A stretch of DNA of 64,000 nt, taken from assembly GCA_963762435.1 (NCBI GenBank), contig CAVXLN010000011.1, positions 1-64,000 on the forward strand. The letters run 5' to 3'. The first letter of the stretch is position 1. Every line of letters starts with the position of its first letter. This document shows, piece after piece, positions 41,261-49,006 of the stretch. The DNA is from JAXDMU01 sp963762435 (lineage in GTDB: Bacteria > Pseudomonadota > Alphaproteobacteria > ATCC43930 > CGMCC-115725). A program made the position numbers and the translations under genes. The notes beneath the pieces were generated by a model. That model ran no database searches and was not told the DNA's origin. It was given only the letters and a program-made list of their open reading frames with translations.

Positions 41261-42163
41261 ATGCATCTTGGACTTCGTCTCGGCGCGGCACTTGCGCTGC
41301 TGCCGGCTTTCGCCGTTGCCGTACCCGCCTTCGCCGCCGGGACCGATTGCCCGGAAGGCGGCGTCGTGCGTTTCGGCGTCGAGCCGTTTGATACCTCGGC
41401 CAAGCTGGTGCCGATCTTCGACCAGATCGGCAAGATGCTGGGCGACAAGATCGGCTGCGAGGTCAAGATCTTCGTCGCCACCAACTACAATGCCGAGATC
41501 GAGGCGATGCGGGCCGGCAAGCTCGAGATCGGCCAGTTCGGGCCCTTGGGCTATGTGCTGGCGCATCAGATCGCGAAGGCCGAAGCCGTCGCCTCCTACG
41601 CCAATGCCGATGGCCAGCCGAATAACTACTGGGCGAGCTTGGTGACTTATCCCGACTCGGGCATCAAGACCGTGGCCGACATCAAGGGCCATTCCTTCGC
41701 CTTCTCGGATCCGGCCTCGACCTCGGGCCATCTCTTTCCGGCCTATGGCCTCCGGAAGGCCGGGCTCGATCCCGACAAAGATCTGAAGCCGGTTTATGCC
41801 GGCAGCCACACGGCCTCGTTCGAGGCGCTCTACAATCACAAGGTCGTTGCCGGCGAACTCAACAGCGAGCAGCTCGAATCCGCGACCCAGCGCGGCCATT
41901 ACAAGGAAGGCGATCTCATCTTCCTGTGGAAGTCGGACCCGATCCCGACCGACCCGATCACGGTGCGCGGCGACTTGCCGGCGGCGTTCAAGGCGAAGCT
42001 GACCGAGGCGCTCCAGAATATGGACCTGTCTCAGCTGCCCGAGGCCGACCGCAAGATCATCAGTGCCGTCGGCCTCAAGACGGTGCCCCAGACCGACAAG
42101 GCCTATGACGGCGTGCGCGACCTGGTGAAGACGCTCAATATCGATCTGGATAAGCTCGGCTGA
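41261..42163 (+). CDS. phnD: Phosphonate/phosphite ABC transporter substrate-binding protein
   Basis: A 300-residue periplasmic binding protein. Signal peptide MHLGLRLGAALALLPAFAVA, cleavage near AFAAG. PhnD-type features: VRFGVEPFDTSAKLVPIFDQ, CEVKIFVATNYNAEIEAMRAG, KGHSFAFSDPASTSGHLFP and the WKSDPIPTDPITVRGDLP hinge. Captures phosphonate, phosphite or a similar oxyanion and delivers it to PhnCE. GGAGGG precedes the ATG. The stop overlaps the phnC start by one base. Confidence 0.93.
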   Translation: MHLGLRLGAALALLPAFAVAVPAFAAGTDCPEGGVVRFGVEPFDTSAKLVPIFDQIGKMLGDKIGCEVKIFVATNYNAEIEAMRAGKLEIGQFGPLGYVLAHQIAKAEAVASYANADGQPNNYWASLVTYPDSGIKTVADIKGHSFAFSDPASTSGHLFPAYGLRKAGLDPDKDLKPVYAGSHTASFEALYNHKVVAGELNSEQLESATQRGHYKEGDLIFLWKSDPIPTDPITVRGDLPAAFKAKLTEALQNMDLSQLPEADRKIISAVGLKTVPQTDKAYDGVRDLVKTLNIDLDKLG

Positions 42164-42927
42164 TGGCGGCCGCGGATTCGTGCCGGCTTGCGGTGCGTCG
42201 TCTGGCGCTGCGCTACCCGAACGGCAAGGTGGCGCTGAAGGGCGTCGATCTCGAGGTCCGGCCGGGCGAGCTCGTCGTGGTGCTCGGCAGCAATGGCAGC
42301 GGCAAATCGACCTTGATGCGCTGCATCGTCAGCCTGCTGCGCCCGACCGAGGGCGAGGTGCTGGTCGACGGGCAGCGGATCGAGCATCTCTCCGGCGAGG
42401 CGCTGCGCCAGGCGCGCATGAGCTGCGGCATGATCTTCCAGCACGCCAATCTGGTGAAGCGCCGTAGCGTCATCGCCAATGTCGCGACCGGGGCGCTCGG
42501 CCGGCATCGCACACTCGGCACGGCGCTCGGCCTGCTGCCGCGATGCGAGCTTGATGCGGCACATGGTTTCCTCGACGAGGTCGGCCTCGTCGCGATGGCG
42601 CGCCAGCGCGCCGGCACGCTTTCGGGCGGCCAGCAGCAGCGCGTCGCGATCGCCCGCGCGCTAGCTCAGCGGCCGCGCGTGCTGCTCGCCGACGAGCCGG
42701 TGGCGAGCCTGGATCCCGAAGCGGCGCGCGAGATCATGGCATTGCTCCGTCGTCTCGCCACCGCCGACAATCTCGCCGTTCTCGCGGTCCTGCATCAGCC
42801 GGAGCTGGCGCTCGGCCATGCCGACCGGATCGTGGGGTTGCGCGACGGCATGATCGAATTCGACCTGCCGCCCGAGCGCGTGCGTGAGGCGATGGTCGAG
42901 GCGCTTTATGCGCGCTGTGCCGCCTGA
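42163..42927 (+). CDS. phnC: Phosphonate ABC transporter ATP-binding protein
   Basis: A 254-residue ABC ATPase. Walker A VLGSNGSGKSTLMRC, Q-loop MIFQHANLVKRRSV, signature LSGGQQQRVAIARAL, Walker B VLLADEPVASLDP, and a switch His in VLHQPELAL. PhnC-type region RHRTLGTALGLLPR lies between Q-loop and signature. Start overlaps phnD (TGATG) and the gene overlaps phnE by 20 bp. Confidence 0.94.
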   Translation: MAAADSCRLAVRRLALRYPNGKVALKGVDLEVRPGELVVVLGSNGSGKSTLMRCIVSLLRPTEGEVLVDGQRIEHLSGEALRQARMSCGMIFQHANLVKRRSVIANVATGALGRHRTLGTALGLLPRCELDAAHGFLDEVGLVAMARQRAGTLSGGQQQRVAIARALAQRPRVLLADEPVASLDPEAAREIMALLRRLATADNLAVLAVLHQPELALGHADRIVGLRDGMIEFDLPPERVREAMVEALYARCAA

Positions 42928-43723
42928 CGCGATTCTGGCCCGGTACCAGGCGCAGCGGCCGACGGGCCTGCGGCGTTTGGCGCTGCCGCTCGCCCTGGTC
43001 GCGGGCGCGCTGCTGTTCGGCCAGTCGCTCTGGGTCGTCGATGCGCGCTTCGGCGAGCTCGTCACCGGCGTCCATGGCATGGCGGATTTCCTCAACCGCT
43101 CCTGGCCGCCCGATCTTTCGGATCTCCGCGGCGTGCTCTGGCCGGCGCTCGAGACCATCGACATCGCGCTCTTCGGCACCGTGACGGGCGTGATCCTGGC
43201 GATCCCCTTCGCGATCCTGGCCGCACGCAACGTCACGCCATCGATCTACCTCTACGGTTTCGGCCGCGCGGTCATTGCTCTCACCCGGGCCGTGCCGGAT
43301 CTGGTCTGGGCGCTGCTGTTCGTGACGGCGGTCGGGCTCGGGCCGTTTCCGGGGGCGCTCGCCCTCTCGGTCCATTCGATCGGCATGCTCGGCCGGCTCT
43401 TCGCCGAGATCATCGAGGATATGGACATGGGCCCGGTCGAGGCGCTGACGCTGACCGGCGCCGGCCGCGCCCAGATCTTCTCGCAGGCCGTGGTGCCGGG
43501 CGTGCTGCCCTCGCTCCTCGGCATCGCCCTTTATCGTTTCGACGAAAATCTGCGCTCGTCGCTGGTGCTGGGCTTCGTCGGTGCCGGCGGCATCGGTTTC
43601 CAGCTGCTGACGGCGATGAATCTGTTCCAGTACCGCTCGGTCTCGACCTTGCTGATCGTGACCTTCTGCCTGGTGATCGGTGCCGAGCGGATCTCGGCCT
43701 TGGTCCGGAGCCGTATGGCCTAA
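42908..43723 (+). CDS. phnE: Phosphonate ABC transporter permease
   Basis: A 271-residue permease with about six membrane helices and the EAA-type loop GMLGRLFAEIIEDMDMGPVEALTLTGA, a PhnE hallmark. ATG 42908 is chosen, inside the end of phnC and after GAGGC; an ATG at 42884 would give a longer overlap. A single permease gene serves as homodimer. No C-P lyase, phosphonatase or ptxD gene follows, so this could be a phosphonate or phosphite importer whose catabolism is encoded elsewhere. Confidence 0.93.
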   Translation: MRAVPPDAILARYQAQRPTGLRRLALPLALVAGALLFGQSLWVVDARFGELVTGVHGMADFLNRSWPPDLSDLRGVLWPALETIDIALFGTVTGVILAIPFAILAARNVTPSIYLYGFGRAVIALTRAVPDLVWALLFVTAVGLGPFPGALALSVHSIGMLGRLFAEIIEDMDMGPVEALTLTGAGRAQIFSQAVVPGVLPSLLGIALYRFDENLRSSLVLGFVGAGGIGFQLLTAMNLFQYRSVSTLLIVTFCLVIGAERISALVRSRMA

Positions 43724-44174
43724 CTATCCGTCGCCGGCACCCACGGTATCCGGCCGAACTCGATGCCTTCATCGGCCAGCTCCTCGGCTTCTTCCGGCGT
43801 CGTGTCGCCATAGATGCCGTGGCTTTCGGTCTCGCCGTAATGGATCTTGCGGGCTTCCTCGGCGAATTTGTCGCCGACATTCTCGCAATTGGCCTCGACG
43901 GTCCGCGCAGCGTGCGCAACAGATGCAGCATCTCGGCCGGGTTTTGCGGTGCGGACGGGGCAGGGGTCACTGCCTTGGTCGGCGTCTCGGCCGGCGCCGG
44001 CTCGGCGACACTCTTGCCAATGCGCGGCGCCATCGGCGCCTTGCCGATCTCGTGATCGCCGCAGATGGGGCAGGCGATCTCGCCGCCTGCTGCTTGCCGG
44101 TCATAGGCGGCACTGTTCGGGAACCAGCCCTCGAACTCGTGCTCTGCGCGGCATTTCAATGTGAAAAGGATCAT
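43724..44174 (-). pseudogene. DUF1178 family gene with a single-base frameshift
   Basis: The N-terminal part reads MILFTLKCRAEHEFEGWFPN, then the Cys pair ACPICGDHEIGKAPMAPRIG, as in DUF1178 zinc-ribbon-like proteins. Near 43901-43910 the frame shifts: the expected continuation RTVEANCENVGDKFAEEARK, then IHYGETESHGIYGDTT and EEAEELADEGIEFG, is encoded in another frame and ends at a TAG at 43724-43726. One base missing in a CGC(C)GG run would explain it. Either a broken gene or a sequencing error in GC-rich DNA; the rest of both halves is well preserved. Convergent with phnE. Confidence 0.8.
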
Positions 44175-44231
44175 GGTGCCTAACTGCTGTCATCCTTACA
44201 GTGCGGGCTTGCGGTTGAGCAACGGTAACTT

Positions 44232-44774
44232 ATGACCCAGCCCGATCCTCTTGCCGTCCCTTCGCCCTGGATTCGGCGCTTCGCCCATCTCGTCCCCGCT
44301 GGCGGCGCCTTGCTCGATCTCGCGGCCGGCGGCGGGCGTCATGCCCGGTTCTTTGCCGGACGCGGTCATCCGGTGACGGCAGTCGATCGTCGCCTCGACG
44401 CCATGGCCGACCTCAAGGGCGATCCGCGCTATGCGCTGATCGAGGCCGATCTCGAAGCCGGGCCATGGCCTTTAAGCGAACGGCGTTTCGCCGGCATCGT
44501 CGTCACCAACTATCTCCACCGACCCTTGCTGCCCCATCTCCTGGCAGCACTCGAGCCGGGCGGCGCCCTTCTCTACGAGACCTTCGCCGAAGGCCAGGCC
44601 CAGTTCGGCCGCCCCGCGAGCCCGGACTTCCTGTTGCGCGCGAACGAGCTCATCGAGGCTTTCGCCCCGCATCTCACCATCGCGGCATATGAGCATGGCG
44701 TCGAGCATGCGCCGCATCCGGCGGCACGACAGCGGATTGCCGCCGTGCTCGGCCGGGATCTCCCGGTGCTCTAA
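44232..44774 (+). CDS. Class I SAM-dependent methyltransferase (TehB-like)
   Basis: A 180-residue protein: SAM motif GGALLDLAAGGGRHARFFAGRG, acidic VTAVDRRLDAM, IEADLEAGPWPL, then VVTNYLHRPLLPHLLAALEPGG. Short single-domain enzyme of the tellurite-resistance/thiopurine-type branch found beside grxC/nit genes in Alphaproteobacteria. Substrate unknown. Faces the Nit gene end-on with a 3-bp gap. Confidence 0.85.
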   Translation: MTQPDPLAVPSPWIRRFAHLVPAGGALLDLAAGGGRHARFFAGRGHPVTAVDRRLDAMADLKGDPRYALIEADLEAGPWPLSERRFAGIVVTNYLHRPLLPHLLAALEPGGALLYETFAEGQAQFGRPASPDFLLRANELIEAFAPHLTIAAYEHGVEHAPHPAARQRIAAVLGRDLPVL

Positions 44775-44777
44775 CGG

Positions 44778-45650
44778 TTACTCGCCCGCGTGCTGCAACG
44801 GGATGACCGAGGCCGGTGGCCGCCAGGGCCGGTCATGCTCGAGCGATGGCACCATCCGGCGCGCCTCGTCGACCCGGGCGAGATCGAGTTCGGCCGTCAC
44901 GAAGCCGACTTCCTCGCCGCCATCGGCCAGTACCTCGCCCCAGGGATCGACAATCAGCGAATGACCATAAGTGCGGCGGCCTTCGGCATGCGTCCCGGTC
45001 TGGGCCGGGGCCAGCACGAAGCAGCCGGTCTCGATCGCCCGCGCGCGCAGCAGCGTGTGCCAATGCGCCTTGCCGGTCGGCACGGTGAAGGCCGAGGGGA
45101 TGCTCAACAGCCTGGCACCCGCCTGCGCCAGCGTCCGGTACAGGCCGGGGAAGCGCATATCGTAGCAGATGGTCATGCCGAGCGTGCCCCAAGGCGTCTC
45201 GGCCAGCACGGCGCGGTCGCCGGGGCGGAATTGCGAGGATTCGCGATAGCTTTCGCCTTGCGCCAGGCTGACATCGAACATGTAGATCTTGTCGTAGCGT
45301 GCCGCGATGGCGCCGGTCGGGTCGAACAGATAGGAGCGGTTGGCGAGGCGGTTATCCTCGGGCGTCGCATCGGCGCGCTTCACCGAGAAGGAGCCGGCCA
45401 GCAGCCAGGCGCCGGTCTCGCGGGCCAGATCCTGGAATGCCGTGATCGCGAGCGGCCGCGCCTCATCCTCGGCCTTGGTGAATTTGGGTTCGCGCTTGGG
45501 CTCGATCATGACGACGTTCTCGGGCGTCAGGATGAATTCCGCACCTTCGTCGCGGGCGCGCCGGATCAGCGTGCCGACCGCCTCGATGCTGGGTTCGGGA
45601 TCACGGCCGGCCGAGACCTGGATGCAAGCAACCTTCACCTTGTCGGCCAT
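44778..45650 (-). CDS. Nit-type carbon-nitrogen hydrolase
   Basis: A 290-residue nitrilase-superfamily amidase with its triad visible: Glu in FILTPENVVM, Lys in RYDKIYMFDV, Cys in TICYDMRFPGLYR. These blocks and length match NIT1/NitA enzymes that hydrolyse deaminated glutathione or omega-amides; adjacency to glutaredoxin supports a glutathione repair role, which is inference. Cotranscribed with grxC (15 bp gap). Confidence 0.92.
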   Translation of the reverse strand: MADKVKVACIQVSAGRDPEPSIEAVGTLIRRARDEGAEFILTPENVVMIEPKREPKFTKAEDEARPLAITAFQDLARETGAWLLAGSFSVKRADATPEDNRLANRSYLFDPTGAIAARYDKIYMFDVSLAQGESYRESSQFRPGDRAVLAETPWGTLGMTICYDMRFPGLYRTLAQAGARLLSIPSAFTVPTGKAHWHTLLRARAIETGCFVLAPAQTGTHAEGRRTYGHSLIVDPWGEVLADGGEEVGFVTAELDLARVDEARRMVPSLEHDRPWRPPASVIPLQHAGE

Positions 45651-45665
45651 GACCTTCTCCCTGAC

Positions 45666-45923
45666 CTAAGATGCGAGTTTCGCGTCCAACTGGCCGGCGC
45701 GCTCGAGCGCATAGAGCTCGTCCGAGCCGCCGATATGCTCGCCATCGATGAAGATCTGCGGCACGGAGGTGCGCCCGCCGGCGCGCCCGACCATCTCCTC
45801 GCGACGATTGGGGAATTCCATCAGGTCGATCGTGTCGTATTCGACGCCCTTGTCATCCAGCAGCGCCTTGGCGCGCGCGCAATAGGGGCAGAAGAAGGAC
45901 GAATAGACTTCGATTTTGGCCAC
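45666..45923 (-). CDS. grxC: Glutaredoxin 3
   Basis: An 85-residue dithiol glutaredoxin. Active site CPYC in SSFFCPYCARAKALL, cis-Pro region RTSVPQIFIDGEHIGG. Reduces disulphides with glutathione. Starts 65 bp after the comF stop on the same strand and leads into the Nit gene; comF-grxC-nit is a usual alphaproteobacterial order. Confidence 0.96.
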   Translation of the reverse strand: MAKIEVYSSFFCPYCARAKALLDDKGVEYDTIDLMEFPNRREEMVGRAGGRTSVPQIFIDGEHIGGSDELYALERAGQLDAKLAS

Positions 45924-45988
45924 GATCGGAAGGCTCCGCTCACTCTTTCAGGTCGGTAGGATATATGACGGCCCGCCCTTCGTGCCAG

Positions 45989-46753
45989 TCAACCAGTTAT
46001 GCGGACGGCGCGGGCCAGGGTCAGCACCTCGATGCGGGCGGCGCCGGCCCGGCGCAGGATGCGCGCGCATTCCTCGACCGTGGCGCCGGAGGTCAGCACA
46101 TCGTCGATGACCACGACATGACGGCCCTGCACCATCTCCGGCCGCCTGAGCGCGAAGGCGCCGCGCACATTCTCCGCACGCTGCGTCCGCGTTCGCCGGC
46201 CCTGGATCGGCGTGCGCCGCTTGCGATAGAGAAGATCGGGGGCAACACGCGGCGCACCGGCGCCGATCGCGGCCACGATCGCCTGGGCGAGCAGGGCCGA
46301 CTGGTTGTAGCGGCGGCGCCAGAGCCGGGTCCAATGGAGCGGCACCGGGATGAGAAGATCCGCCTCGGCCAGCAGCGGTGCGCCTGCGCGCGCCAGCCAC
46401 TGGCCGAAGGCCGGCACGCCATGCAACCGGTCGGCATGTTTCAGCCCCAGCACCAGCCGGCGCGATTTGTCGTCATAGATGAAGACGCTGCGTGCCCGAT
46501 CGAATTTCGGCGGCTGGGCAAGGCAGCCGGCGCAGAGATCGTCCGGCCCCGCCTCGTAGGGGAAGGGCAGGCCGCAGCAGGCGCAGCAGGGTTCGCCCAG
46601 GAAAATGATGCCGCGCCAGCATTCGGCGCAGAGCGTGCCATTGACCTCGACCCGCCTCGTGCACTGGATGCAGCGCGGCGGCAGCAAGAGATCGAGGATG
46701 CGCCCGGCCCAGCGCCCCGGAATCGTCGTCAGCGTGCCGATCAGGCTGGTCAC
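45989..46753 (-). CDS. comF: ComF family phosphoribosyltransferase-like protein
   Basis: A 254-residue protein. N-terminal zinc-ribbon cysteines (RCIQC, LCAECW, CCACCGLPF, LCAGCL) and a C-terminal PRTase fold with the PRPP loop VVVIDDVLTSGATVEECA and WRRRYNQSALLAQ. ComF homologues are linked to DNA uptake and recombination in competent bacteria; the role in Alphaproteobacteria is unclear. The GTG start at 46753 overlaps the mbfA stop (GTGA); a longer frame inside mbfA is rejected. Confidence 0.92.
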   Translation of the reverse strand: MTSLIGTLTTIPGRWAGRILDLLLPPRCIQCTRRVEVNGTLCAECWRGIIFLGEPCCACCGLPFPYEAGPDDLCAGCLAQPPKFDRARSVFIYDDKSRRLVLGLKHADRLHGVPAFGQWLARAGAPLLAEADLLIPVPLHWTRLWRRRYNQSALLAQAIVAAIGAGAPRVAPDLLYRKRRTPIQGRRTRTQRAENVRGAFALRRPEMVQGRHVVVIDDVLTSGATVEECARILRRAGAARIEVLTLARAVRITG

Positions 46754-47706
46754 GAGCTGCCGATCAGGATGCCGGTCGCGAACACGAGCGTGCCGCCGAC
46801 CGCGACCTGGAAGATCGCCGACAGCCAGGGCGTGTCCATATAGCGGTGCCGGACCCACGAGATGACGCCGAGCTCGACGGCCACGACCATGATGGCGATC
46901 GTCGTGGCGAGATTGAAATCCGGCACCAGATAGGGCAGCGCATGGCCGAGCCCGCCCAGCGCGGTCATCAGGCCGCACACGATGCCGCGCAGCAGCGGCT
47001 TGCCGCGGCCGGTCAGCGAGCCATTGTCGCTCAGAGCCTCGGCGAAGCCCATCGAGATGCCGGCGCCGAGAGCCGCGGCGAGCCCGACCTCGAAAGTCTG
47101 CCAGGATTGATGCGTGGCGAAGGCGGTGGCGAAGAGCGGCGCCAGTGTGGAGACCGACCCGTCCATCAGCCCGGCCAGGCCCGGCTGCACGATCTGCAGC
47201 ACGAAGAGCCGCTTCGCCGTCTCGTCCTCCGCGTGGCGCGTGGCCGGCGGCAGCTGCAGCTCGGTCAGCTCTTCCGCCAGAGTCTCGTGCCGGCTTTCCT
47301 CGGTCGCAAGATCGCCCAGGAGCTGGCGGATCGCGGCATCGGTCGAGCGCTGGGCGGCATTCCGATAAAAGCGCCTGGTCTCATATTCCATGATCTCGGC
47401 CTGGTCACGCACGGCATCGAGACGGAGCGGCCGCTGCAGCCAGACCGGGCGGCGCTTGACGAATCCCGATACATCATGGCGCCGGATGAGCGGGATATGG
47501 TCGCCGAATTTCGCGCGATAAAGCTCGATCAGCCGGTGGCGATGGCCCGATTCCTCGGCCGCCATCTCGCGGAAGACGCTTGCAGATGCAGGATATTGTT
47601 CTGAGAGCCCGTCCACGAAATTATCGTAGATGCGCTCATCCTCCTCTTCGAGCGAGATCGCCAGAGCCAGGATCTCCCGCTCGCTCAGCTCGCTGAAATG
47701 CTTCAC
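46750..47706 (-). CDS. mbfA: Membrane-bound ferritin MbfA (ferritin-like plus VIT1 domain)
   Basis: A 318-residue iron exporter of the MbfA type. N-terminal ferritin-like diiron domain (about 1-150) with Glu/His ligands in SLEEEDERIYDNFV, AAEESGHRHRLIEL, EYETRRFYRNA and ATEESRHETLAEEL; C-terminal VIT1/CCC1-like membrane domain from GLMDGSVSTLAPLFA with about five helices. In Bradyrhizobium and Agrobacterium MbfA exports iron and resists peroxide under Irr control. The GTG at 47706 gives the family N terminus (VKHFSELSEREILALAISLE). I could not find a convincing Irr box. Coupled to comF by GTGA, an unusual partner. Confidence 0.9.
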   Translation of the reverse strand: MKHFSELSEREILALAISLEEEDERIYDNFVDGLSEQYPASASVFREMAAEESGHRHRLIELYRAKFGDHIPLIRRHDVSGFVKRRPVWLQRPLRLDAVRDQAEIMEYETRRFYRNAAQRSTDAAIRQLLGDLATEESRHETLAEELTELQLPPATRHAEDETAKRLFVLQIVQPGLAGLMDGSVSTLAPLFATAFATHQSWQTFEVGLAAALGAGISMGFAEALSDNGSLTGRGKPLLRGIVCGLMTALGGLGHALPYLVPDFNLATTIAIMVVAVELGVISWVRHRYMDTPWLSAIFQVAVGGTLVFATGILIGSS

Positions 47707-47801
47707 GATGCCATCCCCGCCATCGATCCTGCGCGCCGCCAACTCCACCCTTCGGCGCAGGCGGCGTCAATGGCCGAAAAGGGCCACGTCATATTGGCGG
47801 A

Positions 47802-47984
47802 TTAGGCCTTCTCGCCTCTAAAGGCCGCGGCCGGATTTGCCGGCAGCGGGGCGTCGAAGTCGCCTTTGATCGAGGCTTGGCCACGAAATAGGCCGAGCGG
47901 TCGAGATCGCTCCTTTGTCGAGCGAGCCTGCTCGAACGGTGGAGACGGCTTCTTGTCATCGGCGCACCGATTGCTGGTTGCCAT
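47802..47984 (-). CDS. Short protein resembling the C-terminal end of a Phd/YefM-type antitoxin
   Basis: A 60-residue frame from ATG 47984 (GGGTGGGAA upstream) ending RPLGLFRGQASIKGDFDAPL and PANPAAAFRGEKA. The LFRGQ-x5-DFDAPLP tail resembles the C-terminal toxin-binding segment of Phd/YefM antitoxins, but the N-terminal DNA-binding fold is missing and no PIN or RelE toxin gene follows; mbfA begins 95 bp downstream. It may be a relic of a lost toxin-antitoxin pair or an unrelated short protein. The rest of 47707-48100 shows nothing else. Confidence 0.4.
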   Translation of the reverse strand: MATSNRCADDKKPSPPFEQARSTKERSRPLGLFRGQASIKGDFDAPLPANPAAAFRGEKA

Positions 47985-48100
47985 TTCCCACCCTCGTTTG
48001 ACCACTTTCATCAAGCTGGCGCGCGGCTGAAGCCGGGTCAAGCCCAGTCGAAACCTAGTTCCATCTGGCCTGCCACGCAGCTCGCCGCCATATTGGCGCC

Positions 48101-49006
48101 ATGACCAGCGACATTCTCGTCTTCGACCGCGCCGCTTTGCGTGCCCATCGTGCCCGCGCCGCCGGCTTGCCGGCCGAGGCGCGGTTTCTGCATCGTGAGG
48201 TGCAGACGCGTCTGGTCGAGCGGCTCGACGACATCAATCGCGGCTTCGAGCGCGTGCTCGATCTCGGCAGCGGCGACGGCACGCTGGCGGCAACGCTGGC
48301 GGCGTCCGGCCGGCGCCCGTTCATCGTCTCGCTCGATGCGGCACTCCCTTTCGCGCGCCTGGCGCCGCTTGCCGTGGTGGGCGAGGAGGAAGCACTGCCT
48401 TTCGCGCCGGCAAGCTTCGATCTCGTCATCAGTACGCTCGGGCTGCATTGGACCAATGATCTGCCGGGGGCGCTTCTGCAGCTTCGCCGGCTGCTGCGCC
48501 CCGACGGGTTGCTGCTGGCAGGGATGTGGGGCGGCGAGACGCTCAAGGAGCTGCGCGAGGCGCTGCTGCTGGCCGAGCTCGAGCTGAGCGAGGGGGCGGC
48601 CCCGCGCGTCTCGCCCTTCGCCGATCTCCGCGACGCGGCCGGGCTCCTGCAGCGCGCCGGCTTCGCGCTGCCGGTCGCCGATGCCGAGCCCATCACCGTG
48701 ACCTATGCCGACGCCTTGGCACTCATGCGCGATCTCCGGGCCATGGGCGAGACCAATGTGCTGCGCCATCGCAGCAGCACCTTCACGCCGCGCACGCTCT
48801 TGCTGCGTGCCGCCGAGATCTATGCCGAGCGGTTCGCACTGCCGGATGGACGGATCCCGGTGTCGTTCCAGCTCCTCATGCTGACCGGCTGGGCGCCCGA
48901 TGAAAGTCAGCAACAGCCGCTCCGCCCGGGCAGTGCCGCCGCCCGGCTCGCCGATGCGCTCGATGTGAAGGAGCAGGGCGCCGGCGAGAAGGCGCCGCGC
49001 GGCTAG
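48101..49006 (+). CDS. BioC/NDUFAF5-like SAM methyltransferase
   Basis: A 301-residue methyltransferase: N terminus LVFDRAALRAHRARAA and FLHREVQTRLVERL, SAM motif RVLDLGSGDGTLAATLA, ALPFAPASFDLVISTLGLHW, and the long C-terminal extension of this family with DLRAMGETNVLRHRS. These blocks match the alphaproteobacterial relatives of NDUFAF5, the mitochondrial complex I factor, rather than BioC proper. It is divergent from the comF operon and ends overlapping the convergent kinase gene by 4 bp. Confidence 0.88.
   Translation: MTSDILVFDRAALRAHRARAAGLPAEARFLHREVQTRLVERLDDINRGFERVLDLGSGDGTLAATLAASGRRPFIVSLDAALPFARLAPLAVVGEEEALPFAPASFDLVISTLGLHWTNDLPGALLQLRRLLRPDGLLLAGMWGGETLKELREALLLAELELSEGAAPRVSPFADLRDAAGLLQRAGFALPVADAEPITVTYADALALMRDLRAMGETNVLRHRSSTFTPRTLLLRAAEIYAERFALPDGRIPVSFQLLMLTGWAPDESQQQPLRPGSAAARLADALDVKEQGAGEKAPRG

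Noticed and set aside
47707..47830. Irr box (ICE) before mbfA
   Set aside because: A TTTAGAGGCGAGAA stretch on the minus strand only loosely resembles an ICE half and lacks the symmetrical TTCTAA; too weak to claim.
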